DNA from: Phycisphaeraceae bacterium
GTDB lineage: Bacteria > Planctomycetota > Phycisphaerae > Phycisphaerales > UBA1924
DNA length: 64,000 nt
Assembly (NCBI GenBank): GCA_019636675.1
Contig: JAHBXC010000003.1
Span: 186,001-250,000, forward strand
Direction: 5' to 3'
This document shows, in pieces, positions 23,922-35,064 of this stretch. The first letter of the stretch is position 1, and every line of letters starts with the position of its first letter. The position numbers and the translations under genes were made by a program. Under the pieces are notes generated by a model. That model did no database searches and was not told the DNA's origin. It was given only the letters and a program-made list of their open reading frames with translations.

Positions 23922-26603
23922 ATGGCCCCACTGCTGGGATTCATCGGGATAACGCTGGGCATCGTGCTGGCCATCATCATCGCGATCTACATCATCGCGC
24001 CCGCGTTCCGGGGCGTGTCGTGGCTCGTCCGACACATCTTCGCCTTCATCAGCGGCATGATCGGCTCGCTCCTGCGCGTCATCGGGGGCGTCCTCGCCAC
24101 CATCGTCTTCGTCCCCCTCGTCCTCCTCAACATCATCATCGGGCGATGGTCCGCCGCCGCCCACTTCGGGCGCGGCGTGCAGGACGAGATCCGCTCCGTC
24201 GGCACGAACCTCTACCGCTTCTTCATCGGGCACCCCGCCCGCTTCCTCCTCCTCTCGCCCCTGGTCGAGGGCATCGAGCGCCGCGTCCCCCAGGCCGTCG
24301 CCCACGCGCCCACCAAGGACAAGCCCAGCAAGCGCACCGGCCAGTTCGAGGGCTACGAGATCGTCGGCTCCCTCCGCGGCGGCGGCTCGGGCGGGCGCCT
24401 CTACATCGCCAAGCCCGACGAGAAGAAGCGCGCCCAGTTCGCCCGCCGCGGCGTCGACGCCGACACCGTCGTCATCAAGGTCTTTTCCCTCGCCGACGGC
24501 TCCTCCCTCCCCCAGATCGTGCGCGAGAGCCGCGCCCTCGACGCCGCCAAGAAGCTCGGCCTCGTCCTCGAGCACGAACTCACCGACAAGCGCTTCTACT
24601 ATGTGATGCGCTATGTCCCGGGCGACACGCTCAGCATCGTCACCCAGCGCCTCCACGACAAGTCCGGGCCCGTCGGCCTGCGCCCCTCCGAACTGCGCGA
24701 CGCCATCGCGTATTCCTGCGACCTGGCCGCCTCCCTCGACCAGTACCACCGCGGCGGGCTCTGGCACAAGGACGTCAAGCCCGACAACATCATCGTCCAC
24801 GACGGGCGCGCCGAACTCGTCGACTTCGGGCTCGTCACGCCCCTGCGCAGCGCGATGACCCTCACCACCCACGGCACGGAATACTTCCGCGACCCCGAGA
24901 TGGTCCGCCTCGCCCTCAAGGGCGTGAAGGTCCACGAGGTCAACGGCGCCAAGTTCGACATCTACGCCGCCGGCGCGGTCCTCTACTCGCTCCTCGAGGG
25001 CTCCTTCCCCGCGCACGGCGTGCTCTCGCAGGTCACGAAGAAGAGCCCCGACGCGCTCAAGTGGATCATCCGGCGCGCGATGGCCGACTACGACAACCGC
25101 TACGACACCATCGGCGCGATGCTCGCCGACCTGCGCGTCGTGCGCGACGCCGCAGACCCCTTCAGCATCCGCGTCGCCGACCTGCCCAGCATGCGCGCCC
25201 CCGGCGCGCCGGCGCCCGACGACATGGCCTTCGCCCGCCCGGCCTCCTACACCCCCGAGGACGAGTTCGCGCACGCCCCGCGCGCCGCCTCCCCCGTCCC
25301 GCCGCGCAACGACGCGCCCTTCAACGAGCCGCCCCGCCCAGCGCAGGACGGCGCGCGCCCGGTCGTCGTCGACTGGTGGACCGGCAAGTTCCGCGTGGAT
25401 CGCGCCGAGCAGGACAAGCCCTTCGCCCCCTTCGAGCGCGCGGCGCGCAAGGCCGAAGAGTTCCTCGGCTTCTCTCGCCCCGCCGCACAGCGCGCCGAGT
25501 CCCCCTTCGCCGCCAGCGCGCGCGCCGCCAGGGGCTCGCGCGACACCGCCGCCGAGCAGCTCCGTCGCGCACGCGAACGCGTCCGCGCCGCGCAGGACCG
25601 CGCCAACAAGCGCATGAACCCAAACCGCGCCACGCGCGTCTACGGCGCCCAGATCAACTCCGGCGTCGCGATCGCCCTCCTCATCTTCCTGGGCGGCTGC
25701 GTCTTCCTCGCCAGCATCATCATCGTCAGCGCCACACGCTCCGATCGCGCACGCGCCCAGAGCGTCAACGCCGGCGGCGTCGAGGTCCACACCGTCACCC
25801 CCGACATGTTCAGCGACTTCGACCCCGACACGGTGCGCGAATGGGCGCGCTCCTTCGCCAACATCCGCACCTCCATGGAGAACGAGAACGCGACGATGCG
25901 CGACCAGATCGCCGCCTACACCCGCCACTTCACCGAGATCGCACGCGTCGCCGCCGACGAGGCCCGCGCCGCTCGCGCCGAGATCGACGCCGCCTCCCCC
26001 GTCTCCCCTCCCTCCCCACGCGCCCCGCTCGCCCTGCCCTCGGGCGCCAAGGTCGTCGTCGGGGGCAACCGCGGCGTCTCCATCAACATCGACGCCTCCG
26101 CCTCGGCCCCCGCAACGCCCAACGCCGCGTCACGCCCGATCAGCCCGGCCCTCCTCGGCGCAGGCGCGTGGGTCGTCATCGACGACGCCGCCCCCGAAGG
26201 CGTCTCACGCGACAAGGCCAACGCCCTCCTCGCGTCGCTGCGCGCCGCAGGGCTGCCCCTGATCGCCGACGACGCGAACGCCACCCTCGAGACCCTCGAG
26301 GTGATCGCCTCGGCCCGCGCCGCCGCCGGCATCGCCCTCGCAGACGATCGCTCCTCCTCCTCGCGTCTCCTGCGCTGGCTCGCCGAGCGCCAGGGCGACC
26401 CCATCGGCGTCCTGCGCATCGGCCGCGCCGACGACCCCGACCAGCTCCTCACCGTCGTCCTGACCTGGGCCACGCCCCTGGGCGACCTGATGCGCGACGC
26501 GATCCAGGACGCCGACGCGGGCCGCCTCGCCGCCGCCGCCCCTGCGGCGCCACCCCGCGCGCCGCCCGCCCCCGCCGCCCCCGCCCGCCGCGACCGTCGC
26601 TGA
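23922..26603 (+). CDS. Membrane serine/threonine protein kinase with C-terminal membrane helix
   Basis: 893 residues from ATG 23922 with GGAGAG five bases upstream. Two or three hydrophobic segments lie in the first 75 residues. The kinase domain spans about 143-420: glycine loop GSLRGGGSGGRLY, Lys186 (VVIKVF), catalytic loop HKDVKPDNII (Asp284, Asn289; HKD replaces the usual HRD), DFG at 301-303 and GTEYFRDPE at about 318-326. A disordered Pro/Ala-rich linker follows, then a membrane helix at about 579-602, an extracytoplasmic helix and a final domain (about 750-870) that may sense a ligand. It lies 104 bases after the ECF sigma gene and is likely its functional partner. Confidence 0.85.
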   Translation: MAPLLGFIGITLGIVLAIIIAIYIIAPAFRGVSWLVRHIFAFISGMIGSLLRVIGGVLATIVFVPLVLLNIIIGRWSAAAHFGRGVQDEIRSVGTNLYRFFIGHPARFLLLSPLVEGIERRVPQAVAHAPTKDKPSKRTGQFEGYEIVGSLRGGGSGGRLYIAKPDEKKRAQFARRGVDADTVVIKVFSLADGSSLPQIVRESRALDAAKKLGLVLEHELTDKRFYYVMRYVPGDTLSIVTQRLHDKSGPVGLRPSELRDAIAYSCDLAASLDQYHRGGLWHKDVKPDNIIVHDGRAELVDFGLVTPLRSAMTLTTHGTEYFRDPEMVRLALKGVKVHEVNGAKFDIYAAGAVLYSLLEGSFPAHGVLSQVTKKSPDALKWIIRRAMADYDNRYDTIGAMLADLRVVRDAADPFSIRVADLPSMRAPGAPAPDDMAFARPASYTPEDEFAHAPRAASPVPPRNDAPFNEPPRPAQDGARPVVVDWWTGKFRVDRAEQDKPFAPFERAARKAEEFLGFSRPAAQRAESPFAASARAARGSRDTAAEQLRRARERVRAAQDRANKRMNPNRATRVYGAQINSGVAIALLIFLGGCVFLASIIIVSATRSDRARAQSVNAGGVEVHTVTPDMFSDFDPDTVREWARSFANIRTSMENENATMRDQIAAYTRHFTEIARVAADEARAARAEIDAASPVSPPSPRAPLALPSGAKVVVGGNRGVSINIDASASAPATPNAASRPISPALLGAGAWVVIDDAAPEGVSRDKANALLASLRAAGLPLIADDANATLETLEVIASARAAAGIALADDRSSSSRLLRWLAERQGDPIGVLRIGRADDPDQLLTVVLTWATPLGDLMRDAIQDADAGRLAAAAPAAPPRAPPAPAAPARRDRR

Positions 26604-26750
26604 CCCCTCGCCCATACCCCTCGCGCGCCGCCGATACCCGCGATCGCGGCTTGTTTCGTTTCCGGCTCGACTCCTACCCTCCAACCCCCGGACACCGGCC
26701 CACTGACGCCGCCCGGGCAGCACCCCATCGCACCGAGGAGGAGACGACCC

Positions 26751-27374
26751 GTGGCCGAAACCAAAGCGACCAATGTCCACTGGCACGAGGGCAACATCAC
26801 CCGCGACGAGCGCTGGAACGCCCTCGGCTGCAAGGGCGCAACCCTCTGGTTCACCGGCCTTTCCGCCTCCGGCAAGTCCACCATCGCCGTCGCCCTCGAG
26901 CAGGTCCTCGTCCAGATGGGCCAGCCCGCCTACCGCCTCGACGGCGACAACATCCGCATGGGCCTCAACAAGAACCTGGGCTTCTCCGCCGAGGACCGCG
27001 CCGAGAACATCCGGCGCATCGGCGAAGTCGCCAAGCTCTTCGCCGACAGCGGCGTCATCGCGCTGACCTCCTTCATCAGCCCCTACCGCGCCGACCGCGA
27101 CCTCTGCCGCGAACTCCACAAGAACGACAAGCTCGACTTCATCGAGGTCTTCGTCGACACCCCCATCGATGTCTGCGAACAGCGCGACCCCAAGGGCCTC
27201 TACAAGAAGGCACGCGCCGGGCAGATCAAGGGCTTCACCGGCATCGACGACCCCTACGAGGCCCCCAACAGCCCCGAGCTCGTCCTCAAGCCCGCCACCA
27301 TGTCCGTCCAGGACTCCGTCGACGCCTGCGTCGACATGCTCAAGAAGCGCGGCCTGCTCAAGGGCGGCATGTAA
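26751..27374 (+). CDS. cysC: Adenylylsulfate (APS) kinase
   Basis: 207 residues from GTG 26751 with GAGGAGGAG eight bases upstream. P-loop GLSASGKST at about 36-44, then [20 protein letters not shown] and [20 protein letters not shown], followed by [16 protein letters not shown], all hallmarks of CysC. It makes 3'-phosphoadenosine 5'-phosphosulfate (PAPS) from APS and ATP. Followed eight bases later by a PAP phosphatase and then by a transporter, forming a sulfate operon. No ATP sulfurylase (cysD/cysN or sat) or APS reductase is present in the window, so PAPS may serve sulfation as well as assimilation. Confidence 0.92.
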   Translation: MAETKATNVHWHEGNITRDERWNALGCKGATLWFTGLSASGKSTIAVALEQVLVQMGQPAYRLDGDNIRMGLNKNLGFSAEDRAENIRRIGEVAKLFADSGVIALTSFISPYRADRDLCRELHKNDKLDFIEVFVDTPIDVCEQRDPKGLYKKARAGQIKGFTGIDDPYEAPNSPELVLKPATMSVQDSVDACVDMLKKRGLLKGGM

Positions 27375-27381
27375 GCAAGCC

Positions 27382-28404
27382 ATGAGCGAACTCCACTCCC
27401 TCCTCGACGCCACGCGCGACGCCGTCGCGCAGGCATCCGTCGTCTGCCGCGCCGTCCAGCGCGACCTCAACGGCATCCGCTCCATCACCAAAGACGACAA
27501 GAGCCCCGTCACCATCGCCGACTTCGCCTCCCAGGCGATCGTCGCCAAGGTCCTGCGCGACCGGCTCGGCAGCGTCATCCTCGTGGGCGAAGAGGGCTCC
27601 GCCACCCTGCGCCAGCCAGAGTACGCCGGCCACCTGCAAGCCGTCGTCGACGCCGCGCGACTCGTCTGGAACGACGCGACCACCGACGATGTCCTCGCCG
27701 CGATCGACCTGGGCGACGCGCGATCACCCGGCGCTTCCGGCGCCTTCTGGACACTCGACCCCATCGACGGCACCAAGGGCTTCCTCCGCGGCGAGCAGTA
27801 CGCCGTCTCCCTCGCCTACATCCTCGACGGCAAAGTCCTCGTCGGAGGGCTCGGCTGCCCCAACCTCTCCCTCGACTTCGCCCGATCCTTCGACGACCCC
27901 GACCCACGCGGCAGCATCTACCTCGCCGCCAAGGGCATGGGCGTCCTCGAAACCACCGCCGAACTCGACCACGCCGACCCGAAGAAGATCACGCGCCCCG
28001 CCTTCAACCCCGCCACCGGCATCCGCGCCTGCGAGTCCGTCGAGAGCGCCCACAGCGACCACTCCGCCTCCCACAAAATCCTCGCCCACGCCGGCGGCGC
28101 CGGAGAGCCCGCCAAGCTCGACAGCCAGGCAAAATACGCCGTCGTCGCGCGAGGCCAGGCCGACGCCTACCTGCGCATGCCCACCAAGAAGGGCTATGTG
28201 GAAAAGATCTGGGACCACGCCGCCGGCGCGATCGTCGCCTCCGAAGCCGGCTGCGCCGTCTCCGACATCACCGGCGCGCCGCTCGACTTCGGCCAGGGCG
28301 AAGGCCTCTCCAACAACCGCGGCATCGTCTGCGCCGCGCCGGGCGTCCAGCCACGCCTCGTCTCGGCAATCCGCGAACTCGGACTCGCCAGCGCCGGTAT
28401 GTGA
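27382..28404 (+). CDS. cysQ: 3'(2'),5'-bisphosphate nucleotidase (CysQ/HAL2-type)
   Basis: 340 residues from ATG 27382. Inositol-monophosphatase superfamily motifs are clear: DKSPVTIADFASQAIV, the metal-binding LDPIDGTKGFLRGEQY, and the C-terminal WDHAAGAIVASEAGC. The length (340) and the insertion between the two motifs match the HAL2/MET22 type more than short E. coli CysQ. It removes the 3'-phosphate of PAP, the by-product of PAPS use, and so relieves inhibition of sulfotransferases. It directly follows cysC, which supports the assignment. A permease follows 63 bases downstream. Confidence 0.87.
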   Translation: MSELHSLLDATRDAVAQASVVCRAVQRDLNGIRSITKDDKSPVTIADFASQAIVAKVLRDRLGSVILVGEEGSATLRQPEYAGHLQAVVDAARLVWNDATTDDVLAAIDLGDARSPGASGAFWTLDPIDGTKGFLRGEQYAVSLAYILDGKVLVGGLGCPNLSLDFARSFDDPDPRGSIYLAAKGMGVLETTAELDHADPKKITRPAFNPATGIRACESVESAHSDHSASHKILAHAGGAGEPAKLDSQAKYAVVARGQADAYLRMPTKKGYVEKIWDHAAGAIVASEAGCAVSDITGAPLDFGQGEGLSNNRGIVCAAPGVQPRLVSAIRELGLASAGM

Positions 28405-28467
28405 TCCGCTCCCGATCAGGCCCCATCACGCACGATCGGTTCGCATCTGACCGATAAGGGCTGACCT

Positions 28468-30264
28468 ATGGGCTTCGACGGCTGGTTCACCCTCATCCTG
28501 ATCGTCGGCATGATCGCCACCCTGGCGACCAACCGCTTCGGCACCGACATCGTCATCCTGGGCGTCCTCACCACGCTCATGGTCGCCGGCATCGTCACGC
28601 CCCGCGAAGCCATCGCCGGCTTCTCCAACACCGGCGTCCTCACCGTCGGGATGCTCTACATCCTCGCCGCCGGCCTCAAAGAAACCGGCGCGATGCAGAT
28701 GCTCACCTCGCGCATGCTCGGCAGACCCGGCGGGCTCCGATCCGCGCAGGCGCGCATCATCGCGCCCGTCGCGATCCTCAGCGCCTTCGTCAACAACACG
28801 CCCATCGTCGCCATGTTCCTCCCCGTCCTCTCCGACTGGGCGCGCCGGCACAACCTCTCCGCCAGCAAACTCTTCATGCCCCTGTCCTTCGCCGCCATCC
28901 TGGGCGGGCTCTGCACCCTCATCGGCACCAGCACCAACCTCGTCGTCGCAGGGCTCATCGAAGAACACAACAAGCGCGCACCCCTCGACGAGGTCAGCCA
29001 GCTCGAACCCTTCACGATGTTCAGCATCACCCCCGTCGGCCTCCCCGTGGCCCTCGTGGGCATCGCCTACATCCTCGTCGCCGGTCGCAAACTCCTCCCC
29101 GACCGAGACCCCAAACGCGAACAGACCGAGGGCGCACGCGAGTACGTCACCGCCATGGGCGTCGCGCCCGGCAGCGGCATCGTCGGCAAAACCGTCGAAC
29201 AGGCCGGACTGCGCCACCTCCCCGCCCTCTACCTTGCACGCATCGAACGCGCACGCGAGACCGTCGTCGCCGTCTCGCCCAACGAGGTCCTCGAGCCCGG
29301 CGATGTCCTCGTCTTCGTCGGCGCGCTCGACTCCGTCGTCGACCTCCAGAAGATCCGAGGCCTCGAGCCCATCGCCGAGGGCGACCACCCCGGGGGCGTC
29401 CGCCAACTCAACAAACTCGTCGAGGTCGTCGTCTCGCGCGTCTCCCCACTCGTCGGACGCTCCATCCGCGAGGGCGCCTTCCGCACCACCTACAACGCCG
29501 TCGTCATCGCCGTCCACCGCCAGGGCGTCAAGCTCCAGGGCAAACTCGGAGACATCGTCCTCCGACCCGGCGACACCCTCCTCGTCGAAGCGCCCACCGG
29601 CTGGGCCGACCTCGTCAAGGACTCCGACGCCTTCCACCTCGTCAGCGAGCTCCCCGAAGCCGCCGCCCCGCGCCACGATCGCGCCTACGCCGCGCTCTTC
29701 ATCCTCGTCGCCACCGTCGCGTGCATGACACTCTTCAGCCAGTACACGATGGTCGTCGCCTTCTGCGCCGCAGGCGCGATGGTGCTCCTGCGATGCTGCA
29801 CCGGCCCCCAGGCGCGCAAGTCGGTCGAGTTCCCCGTCCTCGTCGTCATCGCCGCCGCGTTCGGCATCGGCACCGCGATGGAGAACTCCGGCCTCGCGTC
29901 CTTCCTCGCAGACAACGCCCTTGGCTTCGCGGCACAGGCCGGAACGCTCGGCCTCCTCGCCGCCGTCTACATCACCACCGTCGTCTTCACCTCACTCATC
30001 ACCAACAACGCCGCCGCCGTCCTCGTCTTCCCCATCGCGATGAACCTCGCCATCGCCGCCGGCATGCGCGACTTCACACCCGTCGCCATCTGCATCGCCA
30101 TCGGCGCCTCCGCCGAGTTCATGACGCCCATCGGCTACCAGACCAACCTCATGGTCATGGGCCCGGGACGCTACAAGTGGGTCGACTACTTCCGCTTCGG
30201 CAGCCCGCTCATGCTGCTCTGCGGCGCCACCTGCGTCCTCATGGCGTGGCTCCTGTACCAATAA
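28468..30264 (+). CDS. SLC13/DASS-type sodium-coupled anion (sulfate) permease with TrkA_C domains
   Basis: 598 residues from ATG 28468. About ten to twelve hydrophobic segments with the family signatures AFVNNTPIVAMFLPVLSDWA, LCTLIGTSTNLVVAGL and, near the end, LITNNAAAVLVFPIAMNLA followed by TPIGYQTNLMVMGPG. A central hydrophilic insert at about 205-390 carries two TrkA_C-like repeats (EPGDVLVFVGALDSVVDL and RPGDTLLVEAPTGWADLVKD). This resembles the planctomycete, algal and bacterial SAC1-like permeases linked with sulfate uptake. The substrate is inferred from the neighbouring cysC and cysQ, which it follows on the same strand. Confidence 0.83.
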   Translation: MGFDGWFTLILIVGMIATLATNRFGTDIVILGVLTTLMVAGIVTPREAIAGFSNTGVLTVGMLYILAAGLKETGAMQMLTSRMLGRPGGLRSAQARIIAPVAILSAFVNNTPIVAMFLPVLSDWARRHNLSASKLFMPLSFAAILGGLCTLIGTSTNLVVAGLIEEHNKRAPLDEVSQLEPFTMFSITPVGLPVALVGIAYILVAGRKLLPDRDPKREQTEGAREYVTAMGVAPGSGIVGKTVEQAGLRHLPALYLARIERARETVVAVSPNEVLEPGDVLVFVGALDSVVDLQKIRGLEPIAEGDHPGGVRQLNKLVEVVVSRVSPLVGRSIREGAFRTTYNAVVIAVHRQGVKLQGKLGDIVLRPGDTLLVEAPTGWADLVKDSDAFHLVSELPEAAAPRHDRAYAALFILVATVACMTLFSQYTMVVAFCAAGAMVLLRCCTGPQARKSVEFPVLVVIAAAFGIGTAMENSGLASFLADNALGFAAQAGTLGLLAAVYITTVVFTSLITNNAAAVLVFPIAMNLAIAAGMRDFTPVAICIAIGASAEFMTPIGYQTNLMVMGPGRYKWVDYFRFGSPLMLLCGATCVLMAWLLYQ

Positions 30265-30366
30265 TCCAGGCACGCCCCCCCAAGGCGAAGGGAACCCGGC
30301 CGACGCCCCCACGCGTCCAACACGCGACCAGGGCGCGTCGCGCCCCCGATCAGGAGGTCCTCACGA

Positions 30367-31776
<1,410 letters not shown>

Positions 31777-31816
31777 ACCGATAACGCTACCATTCTCATG
31801 ATCTCTCTCTCTCCTC

Positions 31817-31857
31817 CAGCGGGGCGCCGTCTACCGATGGCGCCCTGCTTCTTTTTT
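31817..31857 (+). terminator. Rho-independent terminator of the HtrA-type gene
   Basis: GGGCGCC (31822-31828) pairs with GGCGCCC (31839-31845) around a ten-base loop, followed by TGCTTCTTTTTT. Forty bases after the protease stop. Confidence 0.85.
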
Positions 31858-31891
31858 ACCCCGGGCCGGTGACGCGACTCCCCACGCCAAA

Positions 31892-31921
31892 AACAGCGGC
31901 GCCGGGAGGGCTCCCGACGCC
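31892..31921 (-). terminator. Rho-independent terminator of the convergent secreted-protein gene
   Basis: GGCGCCGGGAG (31898-31908) and CTCCCGACGCC (31911-31921) form a stem with one mismatch. On the minus strand it is followed by GCTGTTTTTGG. Placed 35 bases beyond the minus-strand stop at 31956, as expected. Confidence 0.75.
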
Positions 31922-31955
31922 GCCGCGTTGAAACTTCATTCGACCACACGATCGG

Positions 31956-33821
31956 TCAGCGCGCCGGCTTCAGCACCACCACCCGGCCCTCGATGCCGCG
32001 CTCCGTCGAACGGAACACCGACACCACGTCGCCGATCACCCGCGTGATCGACGCCACCGGGGGCGCCGTCCGCGACGACTCGGGCGTCTGCTCCAGCATG
32101 AACTCGACATACCGGTCGAGCTCTTCCTGAGGCATCCCGAACTGCGCCGCCTGCTCGCGCAGCACCTTCTCGTAGTTCTCCGCGTTCCACGCGGCCATCT
32201 CGAGCGAGGTCTTCGTGTCGCTCCAGCCCATCGCCATACCGCCCGTCCCCAGCGCACGCGCGACGCTCGCCCAGCGCGGGTCTGACGAAAGCTTCGGCGC
32301 GTCCGGACGGCTCGCCGCGAGCATCGTCGACTCCACGCCCAAAGGATTGCCCACGAACAGATGCGTCGTCCCCATACCGATCGCGATGGGGGGGAAGGGC
32401 GCTTCCCAGATCTGCGAGCCCGCGAAGTCGCGAGGCATCAGACCGATCATCCCGCCCAGCGAGTTCAGCGCGTCGCGCACCGCCTGCCCGTCGCGCATCG
32501 AGATCGCCACCACGCTCGTCTGGCTCGTCGTCGACAGCGGACGCGACACCTGGCTCAGCTGCACGACCTCGGGCCCGATCGAGTTCAGCAGGGGCTCGAT
32601 CTGACCCGCGAACTGCTCCACCACGAACCCCACGCCGCCGTCGTCGCCCTGCGACGCCGCCAGCACCTCGCGCACCATCGGCAGGATCCCGCTGAAGTTC
32701 ACGCGGAACGTCCCCAGCGACGACGCGTTCGGACCGACGAACGCCGGCGGCGCCGCCGGAAGATCCGGCCCGCTGATCAGCGCGAAGATCCCGCGCTTCT
32801 CCGGCATCAGCGCCGAGAACCGCACCTCCGCAACCCCGTCGGGCGTCGAGGTCAGCAGCCCGGCCGACAGCGAAGTCACCTGCGACAGCCCCAGCACACC
32901 GAACAACTCGCGAGGCGGCGCGCCCATCGGCAGCAACGCGCCGAACTCCTCGATGCCGCCCTCCGCCAGCGCCTTGGGCAGCACCACCATGTACGCGCGA
33001 GCGCTCCGAGGCAGCGCGTCGCGCCCGCTCGTGAACTCCAGCACGTCGCCCACCGTGTCGCCGCGATCACGACCCGCCAGACGGTCCACCGAGTCACGCA
33101 CCGCGTCGAAACTCGTGCACGCCACCAGGTGATCGCTCGCGCGCGCCACGTACTGCACGTCGACGACCTCGCGCACCACCGGCTCGGGCATCTCGTTGTC
33201 GCCCTCGGGGTCCCAGTTGCGCCACGCGTCCTCGTCCCACTCCTCCGTCTCGTACCGGGTCACGATGCGCCAGATCGTCGCCCCCGCGTACTCGATCGGC
33301 GTCAGCTCCAGCTCCCCGTTCTTCTCCGCCAGCTCCAGCGCCTCTTCCACGACCTCCCACAGGTCGCGACCGTCCTCGCCCTTGCCACCGTCCAGCGACG
33401 CCACCAGCATCATGTGCGGGATCACCTCCGCGCCCTCGCCCATGATCGCCTTGCCCTCCGGGTCCTCCTTCGGACCGAAGAACGACGCCGCGCCCACCGT
33501 CTTGCCCAGCGGCGGCAGCTTCTCGATGTCGATCCCGAACTCCTCGAAACGAGACTTCATCTCGTCGAAACCCCCGCCGGCCACGCCCCCGCCCATCCCG
33601 AACAGGTACGAACGGAACGACTTGTCGTCCCACAGGCCCTTCAGCCCGCTCGCCTCCAGCTCGCCCTTCGTCGCGTTCCAGTCCGGCATCGACGCCACCA
33701 GGAACGACGAACGCGGCGCCAGGTCCGCGATGTCAGCGCCCAGCGCCGTCGTCGCCAGACCACAGACCGACCAAGCAGCAAGGGCAAGGCCCGCCGCACG
33801 ACTCCGAGTAAAGACCGACAT
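31956..33821 (-). CDS. Large exported protein of unknown function
   Basis: 621 residues from ATG 33821 with AGGTGG five bases upstream. Signal peptide to about residue 28 (GLALAAWSVCGLATTALG). The body begins DIADLAPRSSFLVASMPDWN and has repeated alternating beta and helix patterns without a recognised catalytic motif. Acidic patches (EEWDEDAWRNWDPEGDNEMP) are notable. It resembles the planctomycete DUF3352-like group loosely; I do not assign it. It is flanked by serine protease genes on both sides (30367, convergent; 33860, same strand upstream), which could be chance or a shared envelope stress role. Confidence 0.65.
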   Translation of the reverse strand: MSVFTRSRAAGLALAAWSVCGLATTALGADIADLAPRSSFLVASMPDWNATKGELEASGLKGLWDDKSFRSYLFGMGGGVAGGGFDEMKSRFEEFGIDIEKLPPLGKTVGAASFFGPKEDPEGKAIMGEGAEVIPHMMLVASLDGGKGEDGRDLWEVVEEALELAEKNGELELTPIEYAGATIWRIVTRYETEEWDEDAWRNWDPEGDNEMPEPVVREVVDVQYVARASDHLVACTSFDAVRDSVDRLAGRDRGDTVGDVLEFTSGRDALPRSARAYMVVLPKALAEGGIEEFGALLPMGAPPRELFGVLGLSQVTSLSAGLLTSTPDGVAEVRFSALMPEKRGIFALISGPDLPAAPPAFVGPNASSLGTFRVNFSGILPMVREVLAASQGDDGGVGFVVEQFAGQIEPLLNSIGPEVVQLSQVSRPLSTTSQTSVVAISMRDGQAVRDALNSLGGMIGLMPRDFAGSQIWEAPFPPIAIGMGTTHLFVGNPLGVESTMLAASRPDAPKLSSDPRWASVARALGTGGMAMGWSDTKTSLEMAAWNAENYEKVLREQAAQFGMPQEELDRYVEFMLEQTPESSRTAPPVASITRVIGDVVSVFRSTERGIEGRVVVLKPAR

Positions 33822-33859
33822 GAAAACCACCTTTGGTGTTGCGCTCTCTCTGAACGAGC

Positions 33860-34867
33860 TCATCGTGATTCCGAATCATCCAGCGCCGGCGCCACGCCAA
33901 ACTCCAGGCGCGGCGGCGGGGCGTTGTATGTGTACCCGCTGTTCGGGTTGGTCTTGTCGTACGCGAACGCGTCCCGATTCCTCACGAAATCACGCACGTA
34001 CCGCATCGGGATCGCGAACCCCAGACCCTCCCCGAACGGGATCTTCATGTTCGCCACGCCGATCACCTCCCCGCGCGTGTTGAACAGCGGACCGCCCGAA
34101 TTCCCCGGGTTGATCTGCGCCGTCGTCTGAATGTACGTCACGCCCTGGAAGTTCCGCAGCGTCGTCGCGATCACGCCCTCCGTCAGCGTCCGCTCCAGAC
34201 CCAGAGGCGCCCCGATCGCAAACACCGTCTGACCAGCCACCAGCTCGTCGTCCAGGTTCAGATGCACGAACGGGAATCGCTCCCCGCGCGGGTGCGTCAG
34301 ACGGATCAGCGCCAGATCCAGATGGTTGTTCACCGCCAGGATCTCGACCTCCTCGATCGACAGACGACGCAGCGCGCCCGCTTCCTTCAGAAACACCGTC
34401 GCGCGAAGTCGCGTCTCGCCCTGGATCACATGCGCGTTCGTGATCGCGTACCCCTCGTCGTTGATCAGAAACCCCGAACCCAGCGCGCGCGGCGTGTTGA
34501 TCAGCACCACCGCGCCGCCCACCCGCTCCGCCTGCTCCTTGGGCGAACGCTCCGGCGCGTTCCCGTCCGCCACCCGGTACAGCCGACCCGCGGGCCCCGA
34601 CGCGTCCACCGCGTCCTCGTCGCCGTCACGCTCCGCACGCTCGATCCGCTCCACGCTGGTCCGCGGCACGCGCACGACGTCGTACCCAAGGTCCAGCCAG
34701 ACCGCGTCGAGCGCCTCCTTGATGATCGGGGCGCTCACCACCCGCCCGTCCGTGAACACCACCCGATCCACCGCCCGGTCGGCGCCCTGGGCCCACGCGC
34801 CGCACGACGCCGACGCCACCACGCACCCCGTCAGCACACCCAGCAGCCTGTCTCGTCGTGTCGTCAC
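33860..34867 (-). CDS. Exported trypsin-like serine protease without PDZ domain
   Basis: 335 residues. Signal peptide MTTRRDRLLGVLTGCVVASA...AWA. A 90-residue leader domain (TDGRVVSAPIIKEALDAVWL) resembles short beta-domains that sit before some planctomycete proteases. The protease triad is His (ITNAHVIQGETR), Asp (NNHLDLALIRL) and Ser (AQINPGNSGGPLFNT). The protein ends soon after the protease fold and has no PDZ domain, unlike the HtrA at 30367. It lies 38 bases upstream of the large exported protein on the same strand, so the two may be co-transcribed. Divergent from the FG-GAP lipoprotein. Confidence 0.83.
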   Translation of the reverse strand: MTTRRDRLLGVLTGCVVASASCGAWAQGADRAVDRVVFTDGRVVSAPIIKEALDAVWLDLGYDVVRVPRTSVERIERAERDGDEDAVDASGPAGRLYRVADGNAPERSPKEQAERVGGAVVLINTPRALGSGFLINDEGYAITNAHVIQGETRLRATVFLKEAGALRRLSIEEVEILAVNNHLDLALIRLTHPRGERFPFVHLNLDDELVAGQTVFAIGAPLGLERTLTEGVIATTLRNFQGVTYIQTTAQINPGNSGGPLFNTRGEVIGVANMKIPFGEGLGFAIPMRYVRDFVRNRDAFAYDKTNPNSGYTYNAPPPRLEFGVAPALDDSESR

Positions 34868-35064
34868 GCCGTGCTCCGTCTGCGCTCCGCGCCGTTTGCG
34901 CCCCCGGCCACCCGCCGGGCCACGCCGGGCCGATCCGCGAACCGGCCCCGCCTCAGGGGATTACAGTAGTTTGCCCGCCGCGGTTCCGCCCGCTCCGGGC
35001 CAGATCCCCTCGCGCGCCCGCCCCGCGCTCCCGGAACAGCCCTCCACACGCGCCCAGGACCGAC

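Noticed and set aside
23763..25928. 721-codon minus-strand frame opposite the kinase gene
   Set aside because: Gly/Asp/Val-rich shadow; the plus strand carries a complete kinase with all motifs.
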